Shown piece after piece: positions 34,112-43,758 of a stretch of 54,401 bases of DNA. A program made the position numbers and the translations under genes. The stretch comes from Bacteroides sp. (GTDB lineage Bacteria; Bacteroidota; Bacteroidia; Bacteroidales; Muribaculaceae): contig JAAVEA010000003.1 of assembly GCA_014801535.1 (NCBI GenBank), forward strand, positions 1-54,401, given 5' to 3'. The notes below the pieces were generated by a model. The model had not been told where the DNA came from, did not search any database, and was given only the letters and a program-made list of their open reading frames with translations. How positions within the stretch are numbered: the first letter of the stretch is position 1; every line of letters begins with the position of its first letter.

Positions 34112-35953
34112 TCAATCCAGCGAATGGATGCGTCGGAATTTTGCACGGTCTTTCGGAAACTCACCCTCGCGCTTTGAGTAGAAATGAGGAGCTACAAGAT
34201 CTATCTCCGCATCATGGAAGTTATCCTGAACATGCTGCAACAGGTCTGACATTATATCGGGCATCATGTCGGCATCCTTGATGTAGGCATTGATCTGATA
34301 ACACATGTAGTTGTCGTTCAGATCCAGCTCCAGCACAAACGGTTTGGGATTCTCCAATACTCCTTCCGTCTGGAGAGCTGACTTTATCAGAAGTTCATGA
34401 ACCCGTCGCCACGGCACATCGTAGCCCATTGTCATAACAGTGTGTATAATCAATCCATATTTACGCGCTGAAGCACTGTAGTTAACGGTATCCGACGACA
34501 TTATGAATGAATTAGGAATGGTCACTATCTCATTCTTTATTGTCTTCATCCGTGTTATAAAGGGAGTCTTCTCCACAACGGTACCGATGGTGTCTTTAAC
34601 TTTTATGAAGTCGCCAGGCCTGAAGGGACGCATATATGTGATAACAAAGCCCGCGATAAAGTTTGAAATCACCGTGCTCGATCCTAACGATACAATCAAA
34701 CCTACAAAAACCGAAATACCTTGAAAAACACCTGATTTTGCTCCCGGCAGATAGGGATAGATCATAGCAATCATAAAAGCGTAGAGAAGGAACCGGACTA
34801 TATTGAACGTCGGCTGTGCCCATTCGGGATAGAAACCGGAAATCTTCAGTTTCTCTGTCTCAATCTCCCTCGACAGATAGCGGAACATTTTCACAAGATA
34901 TCTCACACAATACCATATCACTATAATGATAAAGAGATTAGGGATATAATCTATCACCGCCTTCACCACCATTTTCACAGGATCTATGATATATCGGAAA
35001 AGTTTCATTGCAAGACCCTCTGTCTGTGGGAAAATGGAGAAAAGAACAGGCACGGTTAGAACCAATACCATAAGAAGAATGAAACATCTGATGATATTGC
35101 AGACCAATAGCAGCACACGGCAAAGCCTGTCGGTGTTCAGAAGCTCATAGTCCTTTACCACGAGAGCATGCATCTTCTGCTGCTTGAACTTTATTATCCT
35201 GCGTCTAAGTTTGCGAAAAAGCCAGTTTATAAATTTGAATATGAGATACTGTATCAGAATCACCGCAACAAACAGAGCGGCCCGTTTCAACATCAGCAGG
35301 AAACTATTCTCGTTCTTCAGAAAATCAATCTTAGCCGAAAGAATACGGCTATACGAGCCGGCCAGTTCCTGCTGTTCGATCCCTTCCCACAATGCGTCCT
35401 GCACCGTTACAGTCATAAGAACCTTATCTCCATACATGATGTCGATATATCCTTCATTTTCAAAAAGATGAACTGTATCACGGCGTATTCTTCTGTTGTC
35501 GCCTATTTTCTTAACCGTCTCAGCGATTCTTTCCGCGCGGTCAAAAGCCGACCGACCGCCCATTGAGGCGTAAAGCATGAACAATGTGTCGCCCTCAACC
35601 ACCACCGGCACTCCAGAAGTGACATTGCGCAGAGAATCTATCATGCGGAGCTGCTCCGCCTTTTTTATGGAATCGGCCTTATGATTGCGTCCGGTTGCAT
35701 CATTGAGCTGTGCATTAAGCGTAATCTCTTTCAGTTTCATCTCCTGTAGCTGAAGAGTCATTTCATGCAGACGCAGCGAGTCACGGCGAATCCGTTCCTC
35801 AATAGAACCGGGAGTGTCGGCAAGAGAGTCGGCCTCTCCATCCTCCAACGCCGTAGAGAGAAACTCACCGGCCCTTTTCATCAGCTGAGAATGCACCGGC
35901 ACGGCACAGATCATTGACAGTAGCGCTAAAAGAAGAAAAAATAACCGTCGCAT
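34112..35953 (-). CDS. MscS-family mechanosensitive channel with long periplasmic N-terminus
   Basis: A 613-residue MscS-type channel that would release osmolytes during osmotic downshock. It has a signal peptide (to about 22), a long extracytoplasmic helical region (about 25-205), several membrane spans (about 220-420), and the MscS core. The pore and beta-domain signature is readable as FVGLIVSLGSSTVISNFIAG, then RPFRPGDFIKVKDTIGTVVE and TIPNSFIMSSDTVNYS. It is about twice the size of E. coli MscS and nearer the larger YnaI/MscK-type relatives. It follows the LRR gene by seven bases, so they share a transcript. Confidence 0.93.
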   Translation of the reverse strand: MRRLFFLLLALLSMICAVPVHSQLMKRAGEFLSTALEDGEADSLADTPGSIEERIRRDSLRLHEMTLQLQEMKLKEITLNAQLNDATGRNHKADSIKKAEQLRMIDSLRNVTSGVPVVVEGDTLFMLYASMGGRSAFDRAERIAETVKKIGDNRRIRRDTVHLFENEGYIDIMYGDKVLMTVTVQDALWEGIEQQELAGSYSRILSAKIDFLKNENSFLLMLKRAALFVAVILIQYLIFKFINWLFRKLRRRIIKFKQQKMHALVVKDYELLNTDRLCRVLLLVCNIIRCFILLMVLVLTVPVLFSIFPQTEGLAMKLFRYIIDPVKMVVKAVIDYIPNLFIIIVIWYCVRYLVKMFRYLSREIETEKLKISGFYPEWAQPTFNIVRFLLYAFMIAMIYPYLPGAKSGVFQGISVFVGLIVSLGSSTVISNFIAGFVITYMRPFRPGDFIKVKDTIGTVVEKTPFITRMKTIKNEIVTIPNSFIMSSDTVNYSASARKYGLIIHTVMTMGYDVPWRRVHELLIKSALQTEGVLENPKPFVLELDLNDNYMCYQINAYIKDADMMPDIMSDLLQHVQDNFHDAEIDLVAPHFYSKREGEFPKDRAKFRRIHSLD

Positions 35954-35960
35954 GATTATC

Positions 35961-36803
35961 TCACTTTATTATCTGAAATAATTTCCATCCCGGGGCATTC
36001 CTGTAAGCTGAAACCTTACCCGGTGATACATGAAGGATCACCTCGCTATATCTACCCTCCTCATCGGGTTCAAAAATAAAACTGTTACAGTCAAATTTCG
36101 GTGGCACCGCGCTTAATTCACTTATGCTTTCAAGATTATCGCACCCACTCAAAATAAGTTCTCCCAATAAGGAGCTGTTTTTAGGGAAGGTTATCCTCTT
36201 TAAATTCCGGCAATCGGAAAAGGCGTAAGACTCAAGCTCGGTCAAACTTGCAGGCAAAACAATTTCGGTCAGCGATTCACAACATGAGAAGGCATTCATC
36301 CCGATATTTTTTATTCCGGCAGGGAAAGAGACTGATTCAAGACTGCGACAGAATCCGAAACACCCGCGTTCTATCACAGTCAATGCAGACGGGAGCTTCA
36401 CCTCCCGTAGGCCCTCGCACCAATAAAACAGAAACTTCGGGAGTTTCTTTACCTTAGATGGAATCGCAATGCTTTCAAGACCGACACACTCGCGGAATGT
36501 CCCTTCTCCCAACGTCCGCAATGATTCAGGCAATTCTATCTTACGTAAATTCTCACATCCTATAAAGGCATAATCTCCTATCGATGTCACCATCGAAGGA
36601 GATTCAAAACGGACCTCCGCTATATCCTTGCGGTCACGGAATGAATACGCCGGAATATTCTTCACTCCTTTCTTAATCACCAACACTGAGTCAGCTTCCT
36701 GAAACCAGCCAACCTCCCCCGCCTGAACAGGGAAGATGACAAACGAGAGAAAAAAAGAAGTGAGGAGGGAGAGAAAACCACCTGTAATGCCTGAATTGCT
36801 CAT
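35961..36803 (-). CDS. BspA-type leucine-rich repeat exported protein
   Basis: A 280-residue protein with N-terminal signal peptide and about seven BspA/LRR_5 repeats of the form FxxCxxLxxIxLPxxLxxI (for example ENLRKIELPESLRTLGEGTF). Such repeats are common in Bacteroidales surface and secreted proteins and usually mediate binding to host or other cells. No lipobox or sorting domain is evident, so the final location is unclear. It lies immediately upstream of the MscS gene in one operon. Confidence 0.85.
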   Translation of the reverse strand: MSNSGITGGFLSLLTSFFLSFVIFPVQAGEVGWFQEADSVLVIKKGVKNIPAYSFRDRKDIAEVRFESPSMVTSIGDYAFIGCENLRKIELPESLRTLGEGTFRECVGLESIAIPSKVKKLPKFLFYWCEGLREVKLPSALTVIERGCFGFCRSLESVSFPAGIKNIGMNAFSCCESLTEIVLPASLTELESYAFSDCRNLKRITFPKNSSLLGELILSGCDNLESISELSAVPPKFDCNSFIFEPDEEGRYSEVILHVSPGKVSAYRNAPGWKLFQIIK

Positions 36804-36863
36804 ATCGCCTAATTTGTCTACAACGCCATGTATCGTCTGCTTAGCCCATATCGTCTATCACTA

Positions 36864-37451
36864 CTAAAGCACTTCCGGCTGAAATTCGGGAGGAAGAATC
36901 AAACGGGGATCCACGCTGTCAACCCGTGTGATGATTATATTCTCGTCACCTCGCCATGGCAGCCATCCTTTATAAGCTTTATATTCCACCCTTACCGGTT
37001 GGTTAGAAAATTGCATACGGCGTAATTTGGTAGCCAGATCCTCATCGGTAAGTGAAAATTTAAAATCTTTCCTGTAAACACGTGTCGTATCTTTCAATTC
37101 TTTGTAAGGAAGAATCACACCCTCGAAAGTAGTGAAGACAGTTCCTCTACGCTCAATGCCTTCTACATATCCACACATAGTGGCCTCACTAACATAAGGA
37201 GTGAAATAACGCAGGAATACAGCGACTAAAAATCCGAGAATTACCGCCGCGCACCCAATGAGTGCCCAGAAACGCCAGTTTCGTTTACGTGGCTTGAGAT
37301 GTTCCCATTCCGACTCCGGCTGATCCCAGTATTCAGGATCATCCGGATGATACACCGGCCCTTTTGGCTCTTTCGTCTTAACCGGCTTATCGGGCACATC
37401 CGGTCCGTCAAAATAATCGTTATTTCCGTTATCTTCGTCGTAAAATCTCAT
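36864..37451 (-). CDS. Small single-span membrane protein of unknown function
   Basis: A 195-residue protein I do not recognise. The N-terminal 70 residues are acidic and proline-rich, with DNGNNDYFDGPDVPDKP and then KEPKGPVYHPDDPEYWDQPE. One membrane span follows (about 75-95, FWALIGCAAVILGFLVAVFL). A beta-rich C-terminal domain of about 95 residues (GYVEGIERRGTVFTTFEGVI onward) would lie outside the cytoplasm. It is in the tsaE-birA-flippase-like operon, after the polytopic membrane protein. Confidence 0.75.
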   Translation of the reverse strand: MRFYDEDNGNNDYFDGPDVPDKPVKTKEPKGPVYHPDDPEYWDQPESEWEHLKPRKRNWRFWALIGCAAVILGFLVAVFLRYFTPYVSEATMCGYVEGIERRGTVFTTFEGVILPYKELKDTTRVYRKDFKFSLTDEDLATKLRRMQFSNQPVRVEYKAYKGWLPWRGDENIIITRVDSVDPRLILPPEFQPEVL

Positions 37452-37528
37452 ATCCTATATTTTTAATTTCCGAAGAATATTCCCCGAATCCTTATTTAAA
37501 TAATATATCTCAATTTAAAACATATATC

Positions 37529-38518
37529 TCATTTCTTGCTTCTCGATATATACCCCATGGTGAAGATTCCCAAAAGGATCAGCATCACAGTCTGTGCCGA
37601 CCACACGAGCATGGAGAAAGCCGTTCCCTCCGCCTCGGTCACCCCATAGACAGCGAGTCCGAACATCACAGCTATATTCCACGGGCCGAGACCTCCGTTG
37701 CTTGGGATCGCCATACCCATCGAGCTTAACACAAAGGCTACAAGACATGGCACCAAACCGAAACCGAGTGCCGGTTCCATGCACAAATCTCTGGTAAAAC
37801 TGAAAGCGAAAAAAGCCACATAAAGCTGAACAAAATAGCAGCCCCACAAAGCCAACGTAAGAATAAGGAACTGCCATTTCCCTTTCATGTTCCACAACGC
37901 GGCAAAGCCAATCCACAGTTCCTTTATCCATGATCTGATTTTTCTCACCAGACCTATGTTGTCTCCATATCTGAACAGTGCCCACACCCCGACTGCCATA
38001 ACCACGCATCCACACCAGAACCACCTGTTTGAAAGTATGCCGACAAGGCTTCTCCCCACCGGATATTTCACCATAAAAGATTCAATGGCGGGAGTAGCGA
38101 CGGCAAACGTCAGAATGGTAAGGAGCAAGACCATAAGAGTGTCGCACAGTCGGTCTCCGACCATGGAACCGAGCACACTTGTGAAGGGTGCCCGCTCCCT
38201 GCGCGAGATATAGGTACACCGCCACACTTCTCCCAACCGAGGAAAGACAAGATTGAGTGCATAGCAGCCGAAGATGGAGCAGCATAGAGCCATCATCGGC
38301 GGCTCCACGCCAAGGCTACGCAACTGTATGCGCCATCGAGCGGCCCGGAATATGTGGGAAAAGACACTCAACGCCATAGCCAGAAGAATCCACCAGTAAT
38401 CCACCCCCCGGCTCAGCAGGCTGAGCATCTCGGCAAAATCCACTTTGCTGAACATATACCATACAAGCACTATTGTCAGCAACAGCGGAAGTCCCCAGCG
38501 TAATATCTTATTTTTCAT
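37529..38518 (-). CDS. Lysylphosphatidylglycerol synthase TM-domain / UPF0104-like membrane protein
   Basis: A 329-residue polytopic membrane protein with about eight spans, of the family that includes the flippase-like domain of MprF (LPG_synthase_TM). Typical stretches are DYWWILLAMALSVFSHIFRA with RWRIQL, LNLVFPRLGEVWRC, and GLGPWNIAVMFGLAVYGV. Without the soluble transferase half it is unlikely to make lysyl-PG; lipid or glycolipid flipping is the usual guess. Start overlaps the birA stop by four bases. Confidence 0.85.
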   Translation of the reverse strand: MKNKILRWGLPLLLTIVLVWYMFSKVDFAEMLSLLSRGVDYWWILLAMALSVFSHIFRAARWRIQLRSLGVEPPMMALCCSIFGCYALNLVFPRLGEVWRCTYISRRERAPFTSVLGSMVGDRLCDTLMVLLLTILTFAVATPAIESFMVKYPVGRSLVGILSNRWFWCGCVVMAVGVWALFRYGDNIGLVRKIRSWIKELWIGFAALWNMKGKWQFLILTLALWGCYFVQLYVAFFAFSFTRDLCMEPALGFGLVPCLVAFVLSSMGMAIPSNGGLGPWNIAVMFGLAVYGVTEAEGTAFSMLVWSAQTVMLILLGIFTMGYISRSKK

Positions 38519-39261
38519 AATATAAACTCAACCTCCTTGAAAGCATATTTTTTCAAGCTTCCGTCCTCAATGTTTCTCACCAGTAGAAATCCGGTCGGTT
38601 CAACATCTTTTATCTCGCCCATGAACGGCCGGTTCTCTCTAATATCACGAAACCGATAGCTTCCCCCGTCACCTCGCCATAGATTGCGCAGGAATTTTTC
38701 GTGCAGTTCCCGCCTACCTTCTGGTGTAACGGTTTTCTCAAGATATCCTCTGATGGTTTCCACCACCGCCCTCAACTCCTCTTCAAGATCATATTCTTTT
38801 CCTGAAAGCTGAAACATCGACACAGGATTGGGCGCATCACTAAGAAATTCTTCCTGATTGACATTGATACCGATTCCAATCACACTCCTTTCGAGAGTCG
38901 ATCCCAGCAGGGAGTGTTCGATAAGAATACCGCAGATCTTCCTGTCTGTCACATAGATATCGTTTGGCCATTTCACAAGAGCCGGGATTTCATGCTTCCG
39001 AAGATATCCGGCGACGCCCAGAGCGACCGCCTCACTTATGGAGAACTGCTCGGATGGGGCGACTCCCTCTGGACCCCATACCAATGAAAATGTGAGATTC
39101 CTGCCGGGTGCAGCCTCCCATGAGTTACCCCTCTGGCCTCTTCCGGCCGACTGGATTACAGCCCTCACCACCACCGGCGCCGTCAGTTCCGACGCGTGCT
39201 CCCGGCACCAAGTATTGGTGGATCGGGCCTCTGGCAATGTCATATATTCAATCCTATCCAT
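38515..39261 (-). CDS. birA: Biotin-[acetyl-CoA-carboxylase] ligase
   Basis: A 248-residue biotin protein ligase that attaches biotin to carboxylase carrier domains. The active-site segment GRGQRGNSWEAAPGRN, then VKWPNDIYVTDRKICGILIE and IGIGINVNQ are intact. There is no N-terminal helix-turn-helix, so it is a ligase without repressor function. A small C-terminal SH3-like domain is present. It lies between tsaE and the flippase-like gene in one operon. Confidence 0.95.
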   Translation of the reverse strand: MDRIEYMTLPEARSTNTWCREHASELTAPVVVRAVIQSAGRGQRGNSWEAAPGRNLTFSLVWGPEGVAPSEQFSISEAVALGVAGYLRKHEIPALVKWPNDIYVTDRKICGILIEHSLLGSTLERSVIGIGINVNQEEFLSDAPNPVSMFQLSGKEYDLEEELRAVVETIRGYLEKTVTPEGRRELHEKFLRNLWRGDGGSYRFRDIRENRPFMGEIKDVEPTGFLLVRNIEDGSLKKYAFKEVEFIL

Positions 39262-39285
39262 CTTTTTCTCGGATCCTGCATCGGT

Positions 39286-39708
39286 TCATTCTTCCGTATG
39301 GATTGTCCTGACTCCGTCGGCATCTACATCAATATAAACGTCCAAGGTATCATCGGGCAGAAAATCCTCCACATTCTCAGGCCATTCCATCAGACAAAGC
39401 GCACCCGACTCGAAATAATCATCAAGTCCGAGATCGAGAGTTTCCTCAGGTGTCTCTATCCTATAGAAATCGAAATGATAAATTCTTCCGGGGCCACCCT
39501 CCGGTGTCTGATACTCATTAACGATACTGAATGTCGGACTGGTGGCCTCATCCTCCATTCCGGCAACCTTGCACAGCGCCGATATGAATGTGGTTTTCCC
39601 CGCACCCATCTCCGCGTGGAAAGCTATGTGACGTTGGTCGCCTATGGCACACATAAACTCACGCGCTGCAGCTTCAATATCTGCTATGTTCTCTATTCTT
39701 ATCTTCAT
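39286..39708 (-). CDS. tsaE: tRNA threonylcarbamoyladenosine biosynthesis ATPase TsaE
   Basis: A 140-residue TsaE, the ATPase of the complex that makes the t6A base in tRNAs reading ANN codons. Walker A is visible as EMGAGKTT (33-40), followed by ATSPTFSIVNEY and YHFDFYRI, both family hallmarks. ATG at 39708 is chosen; the open frame extends to a TTG four codons earlier. A candidate -7 box (39718-39725) ends ten bases before the ATG, so the leader would be very short. It is the first gene of the tsaE-birA operon. Confidence 0.94.
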   Translation of the reverse strand: MKIRIENIADIEAAAREFMCAIGDQRHIAFHAEMGAGKTTFISALCKVAGMEDEATSPTFSIVNEYQTPEGGPGRIYHFDFYRIETPEETLDLGLDDYFESGALCLMEWPENVEDFLPDDTLDVYIDVDADGVRTIHTEE

Positions 39709-39717
39709 ATTAATTTG

Positions 39718-39725
39718 CAAATTTA
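39718..39725 (-). promoter_or_regulatory. Possible -7 element of tsaE
   Basis: TAAATTTG on the minus strand, ten bases before the ATG at 39708. No NTTG at the normal spacing. Confidence 0.35.
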
Positions 39726-39768
39726 CTCAAATCCATCCAATATCGGAGAATCAATCCTATTTTTTTGT

Positions 39769-39776
39769 TATATTTG
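39769..39776 (+). promoter_or_regulatory. Possible -7 element of the carboxynorspermidine dehydrogenase operon
   Basis: TATATTTG on the plus strand, giving a leader of about 65 bases to the ATG at 39847. No NTTG at the normal spacing. Confidence 0.4.
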
Positions 39777-39846
39777 CAATTATTTTCTCCTCTCATTATC
39801 CTATTCTCCTCATTGGGCTTAAAAATAAATTTAAAAACATAAAGTT

Positions 39847-41052
39847 ATGGGAAAAGTATTAATCATCGGCGCAGGCGGAGTTGGCACCGTTGTGGCCCAC
39901 AAATGCGCACAAAACCCCGAAGTATTCTCTGAGATTGTTCTGGCCTCCCGCACAAAATCAAAGTGCGACCGCATAGCCTCCGAGATCGGGGCAAAAAACA
40001 TTGTTACAGATCAGGTGGATGCCGATTCAGTTGAACAGCTCGTTGAACTTTTCAACCGGCACCGTCCGGACATCTGCATCAATGTTGCTCTCCCCTATCA
40101 GGATCTCACCATCATGGAGGCCTGTCTGCAGTGTGGCGTCAATTATCTCGACACCGCCAACTATGAGCCCAAAGATGAGGCTCATTTTGAATACTCCTGG
40201 CAGTGGGCTTACCGTGAGCGTTTCGAGAAGGCAGGGCTGACCGCTATCCTCGGCTGCGGATTCGACCCGGGCGTTTCAGCCGTGTTCGTGGCTTACGCCG
40301 CCAAACATCATTTCTCCGAGATGCGCTATCTCGATATCGTTGACTGCAATGCCGGGAATCATGGCAAGGCTTTCGCTACCAACTTCAATCCTGAAATCAA
40401 CATCCGCGAAATCACTCAGAAAGGGAAGTATTGGCAAGATGGCAAATGGGTCGAGACAGAGAACCTTGAGATTCATCAGCCTCTAACATATCCCAACATC
40501 GGTGAGCGCGAATCATACCTCCTCTATCATGAAGAGCTTGAATCGCTCGTGCAGAATTTCCCTTCTATCCGCCGCGCACGTTTCTGGATGACATTCGGTC
40601 AGGAATATCTCACACACCTCCGTGTTATCCAGGATATAGGCATGGCACGCATCGATCCCGTGATGTATGAAGGCCGCGAAATCATACCGATACAGTTCCT
40701 GAAGGCTGTGCTGCCCGATCCCGGTTCGCTCGGAGAAAACTACACGGGCGAGACCTCTATCGGTTGCCGCATAAGCGGTCTCGATAAGGAAGGCAAGGAA
40801 TCCACATATTATATCTACAACAATTGCTCTCACGAGGCTGCCTACAAAGAGACAGGCGCTCAGGCCGTAAGCTATACCACCGGAGTGCCGGCAATGGTAG
40901 GAGCTTTCATGTTCCTCACCGGCAAATGGGTGATGCCCGGAGTGCACAATGTCGAGGAATTCGATCCGGATCCATTCCTTGAGAAACTTGCAGTATCCGG
41001 TCTCCCCTGGAGCGTGATAGTAAATGAGGATCTTGAATTTACTGTAGAATAA
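39847..41052 (+). CDS. Saccharopine dehydrogenase-family protein, probable carboxynorspermidine/carboxyspermidine dehydrogenase
   Basis: A 401-residue NADP-dependent enzyme. The Rossmann start GKVLIIGAGGVGTVVAHKC and stretches such as GCGFDPGVSAVFVAYA and FATNFNPEINIREITQKG match the bacterial carboxynorspermidine dehydrogenase branch of the saccharopine dehydrogenase family. That enzyme joins aspartate semialdehyde to putrescine or diaminopropane in an alternative route to spermidine or norspermidine. The decarboxylase partner is not in this window. The GH31 gene starts two bases after the stop, so both are read from one message, although they have no obvious common pathway. Confidence 0.9.
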   Translation: MGKVLIIGAGGVGTVVAHKCAQNPEVFSEIVLASRTKSKCDRIASEIGAKNIVTDQVDADSVEQLVELFNRHRPDICINVALPYQDLTIMEACLQCGVNYLDTANYEPKDEAHFEYSWQWAYRERFEKAGLTAILGCGFDPGVSAVFVAYAAKHHFSEMRYLDIVDCNAGNHGKAFATNFNPEINIREITQKGKYWQDGKWVETENLEIHQPLTYPNIGERESYLLYHEELESLVQNFPSIRRARFWMTFGQEYLTHLRVIQDIGMARIDPVMYEGREIIPIQFLKAVLPDPGSLGENYTGETSIGCRISGLDKEGKESTYYIYNNCSHEAAYKETGAQAVSYTTGVPAMVGAFMFLTGKWVMPGVHNVEEFDPDPFLEKLAVSGLPWSVIVNEDLEFTVE

Positions 41053-41054
41053 AC

Positions 41055-43478
41055 ATGAAATCATTATCTATATTATCCCTTTCTCTCATTGCAGCCGGTG
41101 CGGTGGCGGCAGTGGCTCCCATGCCCGGTTCGATGAGATCGGAAGGTAACACCACGCTGATATCCACACCTAAGGGTACGGTGATGGTTACTCCCGTCAC
41201 TCCCGACATCTTCCGTATCTCGCAGATGCCGGTAGGGGCTGCGGTCATGAGCTTCGCCGAATCGCAGTCGGTGGTGCTTCCCGAACAGAATTTTCCGGTC
41301 TCCTCAATAGCGACCGATTCAGAATTCGTGATCTCTACTCCTACAACTATTCTGCGTGTAGACAGACTCACCGGAAAAATAACTTTCGAGAACGCAGAAG
41401 GTGAGACTCTGCTCACGGAAGCCGACGGAGTGGATAACTCAAGCCTTACGAAGACCGTAACGTTTGTCACTCCGGACGGTGTTTCATTCTACGGTGCCGG
41501 AGAAAGAGGCCACTCTTTCCGTCTGAACGGAGATTCTCTTCCGATGTGGAACCGCCCCACTTACGGTTATGGCGCAGGCGACAGCCGCATTAACCAGATG
41601 AATATCACCATGCCGGTGATTTTGGCGGAGAATGGCTTCGGAATTCTTTTCGATGATTATAACAAGGCATCCCTCTCAATCAAGGATACCATTAAATATT
41701 CATCGGAAACTCCCAAACCGCTCTCCTACTATTTCATCAACGGTGACGGATCAATAGCCGGAGCCGCTTCCAATTATGCCAACCTTACCGGTCGTCAGGA
41801 TCTTCCCCCCTTCTGGACTTTAGGTTATATAACCTCGAAATATGGATATAAGTCACAGGATGAGGCGCTTGGTGTGATCGATTCACTGAAGCGCAACGGT
41901 TACCCGGTGGATGGTCTTGTGTTCGATCTCTATTGGTATGGTGTGGAAACCGATATGGGACGCCTCGAATGGAACAAAGAGAAGTTCCCAAATCATAAGG
42001 CTATGCTCGACTCTCTGAATGCCATGGGTGTGAATACCATCCTCATTCACCAGCCTTATATCAACAAGAAGGGAGCAATCGACAATTACAACGCTCTTAA
42101 TGCGGCAAATCTCCTTACCAAAGATGCAGAAGGAAAAACCAACGATGTTACAACATGGGTTGGTGAAGCCGGCATGTTCGATATATCCAATCCCAACACA
42201 CGCGAATGGCTCTGGAACCGTCTGAAAGGACTTACTGAAGAGGGTCTGGCTGGCTGGTGGGGCGATCTCGGCGAGCCGGAAGTGCATCCCCTCACTATCG
42301 TTCATAACAATGGCGAAACCGCAGCCGAATATCACAACGTATATGGCAACGAATGGTCACGGCTCGTTTACGAAGGTTTGCGTAAGGATTTCCCCGACCA
42401 ACGCCCTATGCTTCTGATGCGCGGTGGAACAGCCGGTCTCCAGCGCTACTCCGTCTTCCCGTGGTCGGGCGATGTGGGTCGTTCCTGGGAAGGACTTCAG
42501 GCACAGATTCCTATCATGCTCAACTCAGGTCTTTCGGGACTCGGATACATGAGTTCGGATATCGGTGGTTTTGCTGTGGATGAGAAGCATCCCACCAATC
42601 CCGAGCTTTATGTGCGTTGGCTGCAAATGGGTGCCTTCACCCCTGTGCTCCGCACCCACGCCCAGGCAAAACCCGAACCTTACCATTATGAAGCTCAGCA
42701 GCAGATCCTGAAGAAATTCATCAATATGCGTTACGAGTGGTTGCCCTATAACTACACTCTTGCCTACGAGAATGCTTCACAGGGGCTTCCTTTGGTTCGT
42801 CCGCTAAACTTCCGCTCTGAAAATAAGAAGGCTGAATATGCAAATGTTCAGGATGAATACCTCTGGGGCGATGACGTTTTAGTAGCACCCGTGATGAAAG
42901 CCGGACAGACTTCACGCAAGGTGCTCTTCCCGGCCGGTGAATGGATCAACTGGAATAATCCTGCCCTCAAGTACAAGGGAGGCACGACAGCTACGGTCAA
43001 GGCTCCCCTTTCCGAGCTTCCGCTCTTCGTGAAGGCTGGCAGCTTCATTCCCCAGTATGTTTTGCCGATGAAGAATGTAGGGGATTACAACCCGGCCTTC
43101 CTTACCGTGAAGTATTTCCCATCCTCTGAAGAGACAAGCTATACGCTCTTCGATGATAACCGCACCTCTCCCGTATCTCTTGAAGAGAATGACTATCAGC
43201 TCACCACATTCAAAGGACGTGAGATCAACGGAAAAATAGAGCTTTCACTCTCAGCCAAGGGTCAATACAAGGGGATGCCCGAAGGGCGTAACCTCACTTT
43301 TGAGATTCCAGGTATAAAGAAACCGACAGAAGTAATCATGAGCAACGGTATCCGCATGGAAGAAGCCGTGTCATTGAAAGCCATCCGTCTCTACGGATGG
43401 AGCTATGACGCTGCCAAGAAGACCCTCTACGTCCGTTTCCCCTACAACTATGATAGCCTTACCATAACTGTAAAATGA
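41055..43478 (+). CDS. GH31 alpha-glucosidase, exported
   Basis: An 807-residue GH31 enzyme with signal peptide (to about residue 20) and no lipobox, so probably periplasmic. The N-terminal sandwich (about 25-245) precedes the barrel. The catalytic nucleophile is Asp404 in WWGDLGEPE, and the acid/base Asp473 in WSGDVGRSW. The proximal barrel strand GLVFDLYWYG and the later SDIGGF are typical. C-terminal beta domains complete the protein. The nearest role is release of glucose or another alpha-linked sugar from oligosaccharide ends; it could serve the starch locus, but it is 23 kb away. A large block of repeats follows. Confidence 0.94.
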   Translation: MKSLSILSLSLIAAGAVAAVAPMPGSMRSEGNTTLISTPKGTVMVTPVTPDIFRISQMPVGAAVMSFAESQSVVLPEQNFPVSSIATDSEFVISTPTTILRVDRLTGKITFENAEGETLLTEADGVDNSSLTKTVTFVTPDGVSFYGAGERGHSFRLNGDSLPMWNRPTYGYGAGDSRINQMNITMPVILAENGFGILFDDYNKASLSIKDTIKYSSETPKPLSYYFINGDGSIAGAASNYANLTGRQDLPPFWTLGYITSKYGYKSQDEALGVIDSLKRNGYPVDGLVFDLYWYGVETDMGRLEWNKEKFPNHKAMLDSLNAMGVNTILIHQPYINKKGAIDNYNALNAANLLTKDAEGKTNDVTTWVGEAGMFDISNPNTREWLWNRLKGLTEEGLAGWWGDLGEPEVHPLTIVHNNGETAAEYHNVYGNEWSRLVYEGLRKDFPDQRPMLLMRGGTAGLQRYSVFPWSGDVGRSWEGLQAQIPIMLNSGLSGLGYMSSDIGGFAVDEKHPTNPELYVRWLQMGAFTPVLRTHAQAKPEPYHYEAQQQILKKFINMRYEWLPYNYTLAYENASQGLPLVRPLNFRSENKKAEYANVQDEYLWGDDVLVAPVMKAGQTSRKVLFPAGEWINWNNPALKYKGGTTATVKAPLSELPLFVKAGSFIPQYVLPMKNVGDYNPAFLTVKYFPSSEETSYTLFDDNRTSPVSLEENDYQLTTFKGREINGKIELSLSAKGQYKGMPEGRNLTFEIPGIKKPTEVIMSNGIRMEEAVSLKAIRLYGWSYDAAKKTLYVRFPYNYDSLTITVK

Positions 43479-43554
43479 GGTTATTAAATAAGATTATAAG
43501 ATTTATAAAGCTATAAGATCCTAAAATTATAACCTTTATAAAGTTATAATATAA

Positions 43555-43750
43555 GAACCGTGGAGCGGTTCCACTTCCTATTAGCCGGGGGTTCCCACAT
43601 TGTGGAACCCCCGGTTTTTAACCCCCCATTCCATCATATGAACCGCGGAGCGGTTCCACTTCCTATTAGCCGGAGGTTCCCACATTGTGGAACCCCCGGT
43701 TTTTAACCACCCATTCCATTATATGAACCGCGGAGCGGTTCCACATCCTT
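43555..43750. repeat. 85-bp tandem palindromic repeats (2.3 copies)
   Basis: Units start at 43555, 43640 and 43725 (partial). Each begins with the near-palindrome AACCGCGGAGCGGTT and then contains a hairpin with arms CCGGGGGTTCC/GGAACCCCCGG (second unit CCGGAGGTTCC) around CACATTGT. No coding potential. The first unit follows the GH31 stop by 76 bases of A+T-rich sequence. The hairpins could end or stabilise the GH31 transcript. Confidence 0.9.
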
Positions 43751-43758
43751 GTCATAAT

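Noticed and set aside
37515..38024. 169-codon minus-strand frame overlapping the flippase-like gene
   Set aside because: Same strand, different frame, without start context; the 329-residue frame shows consistent membrane spans.
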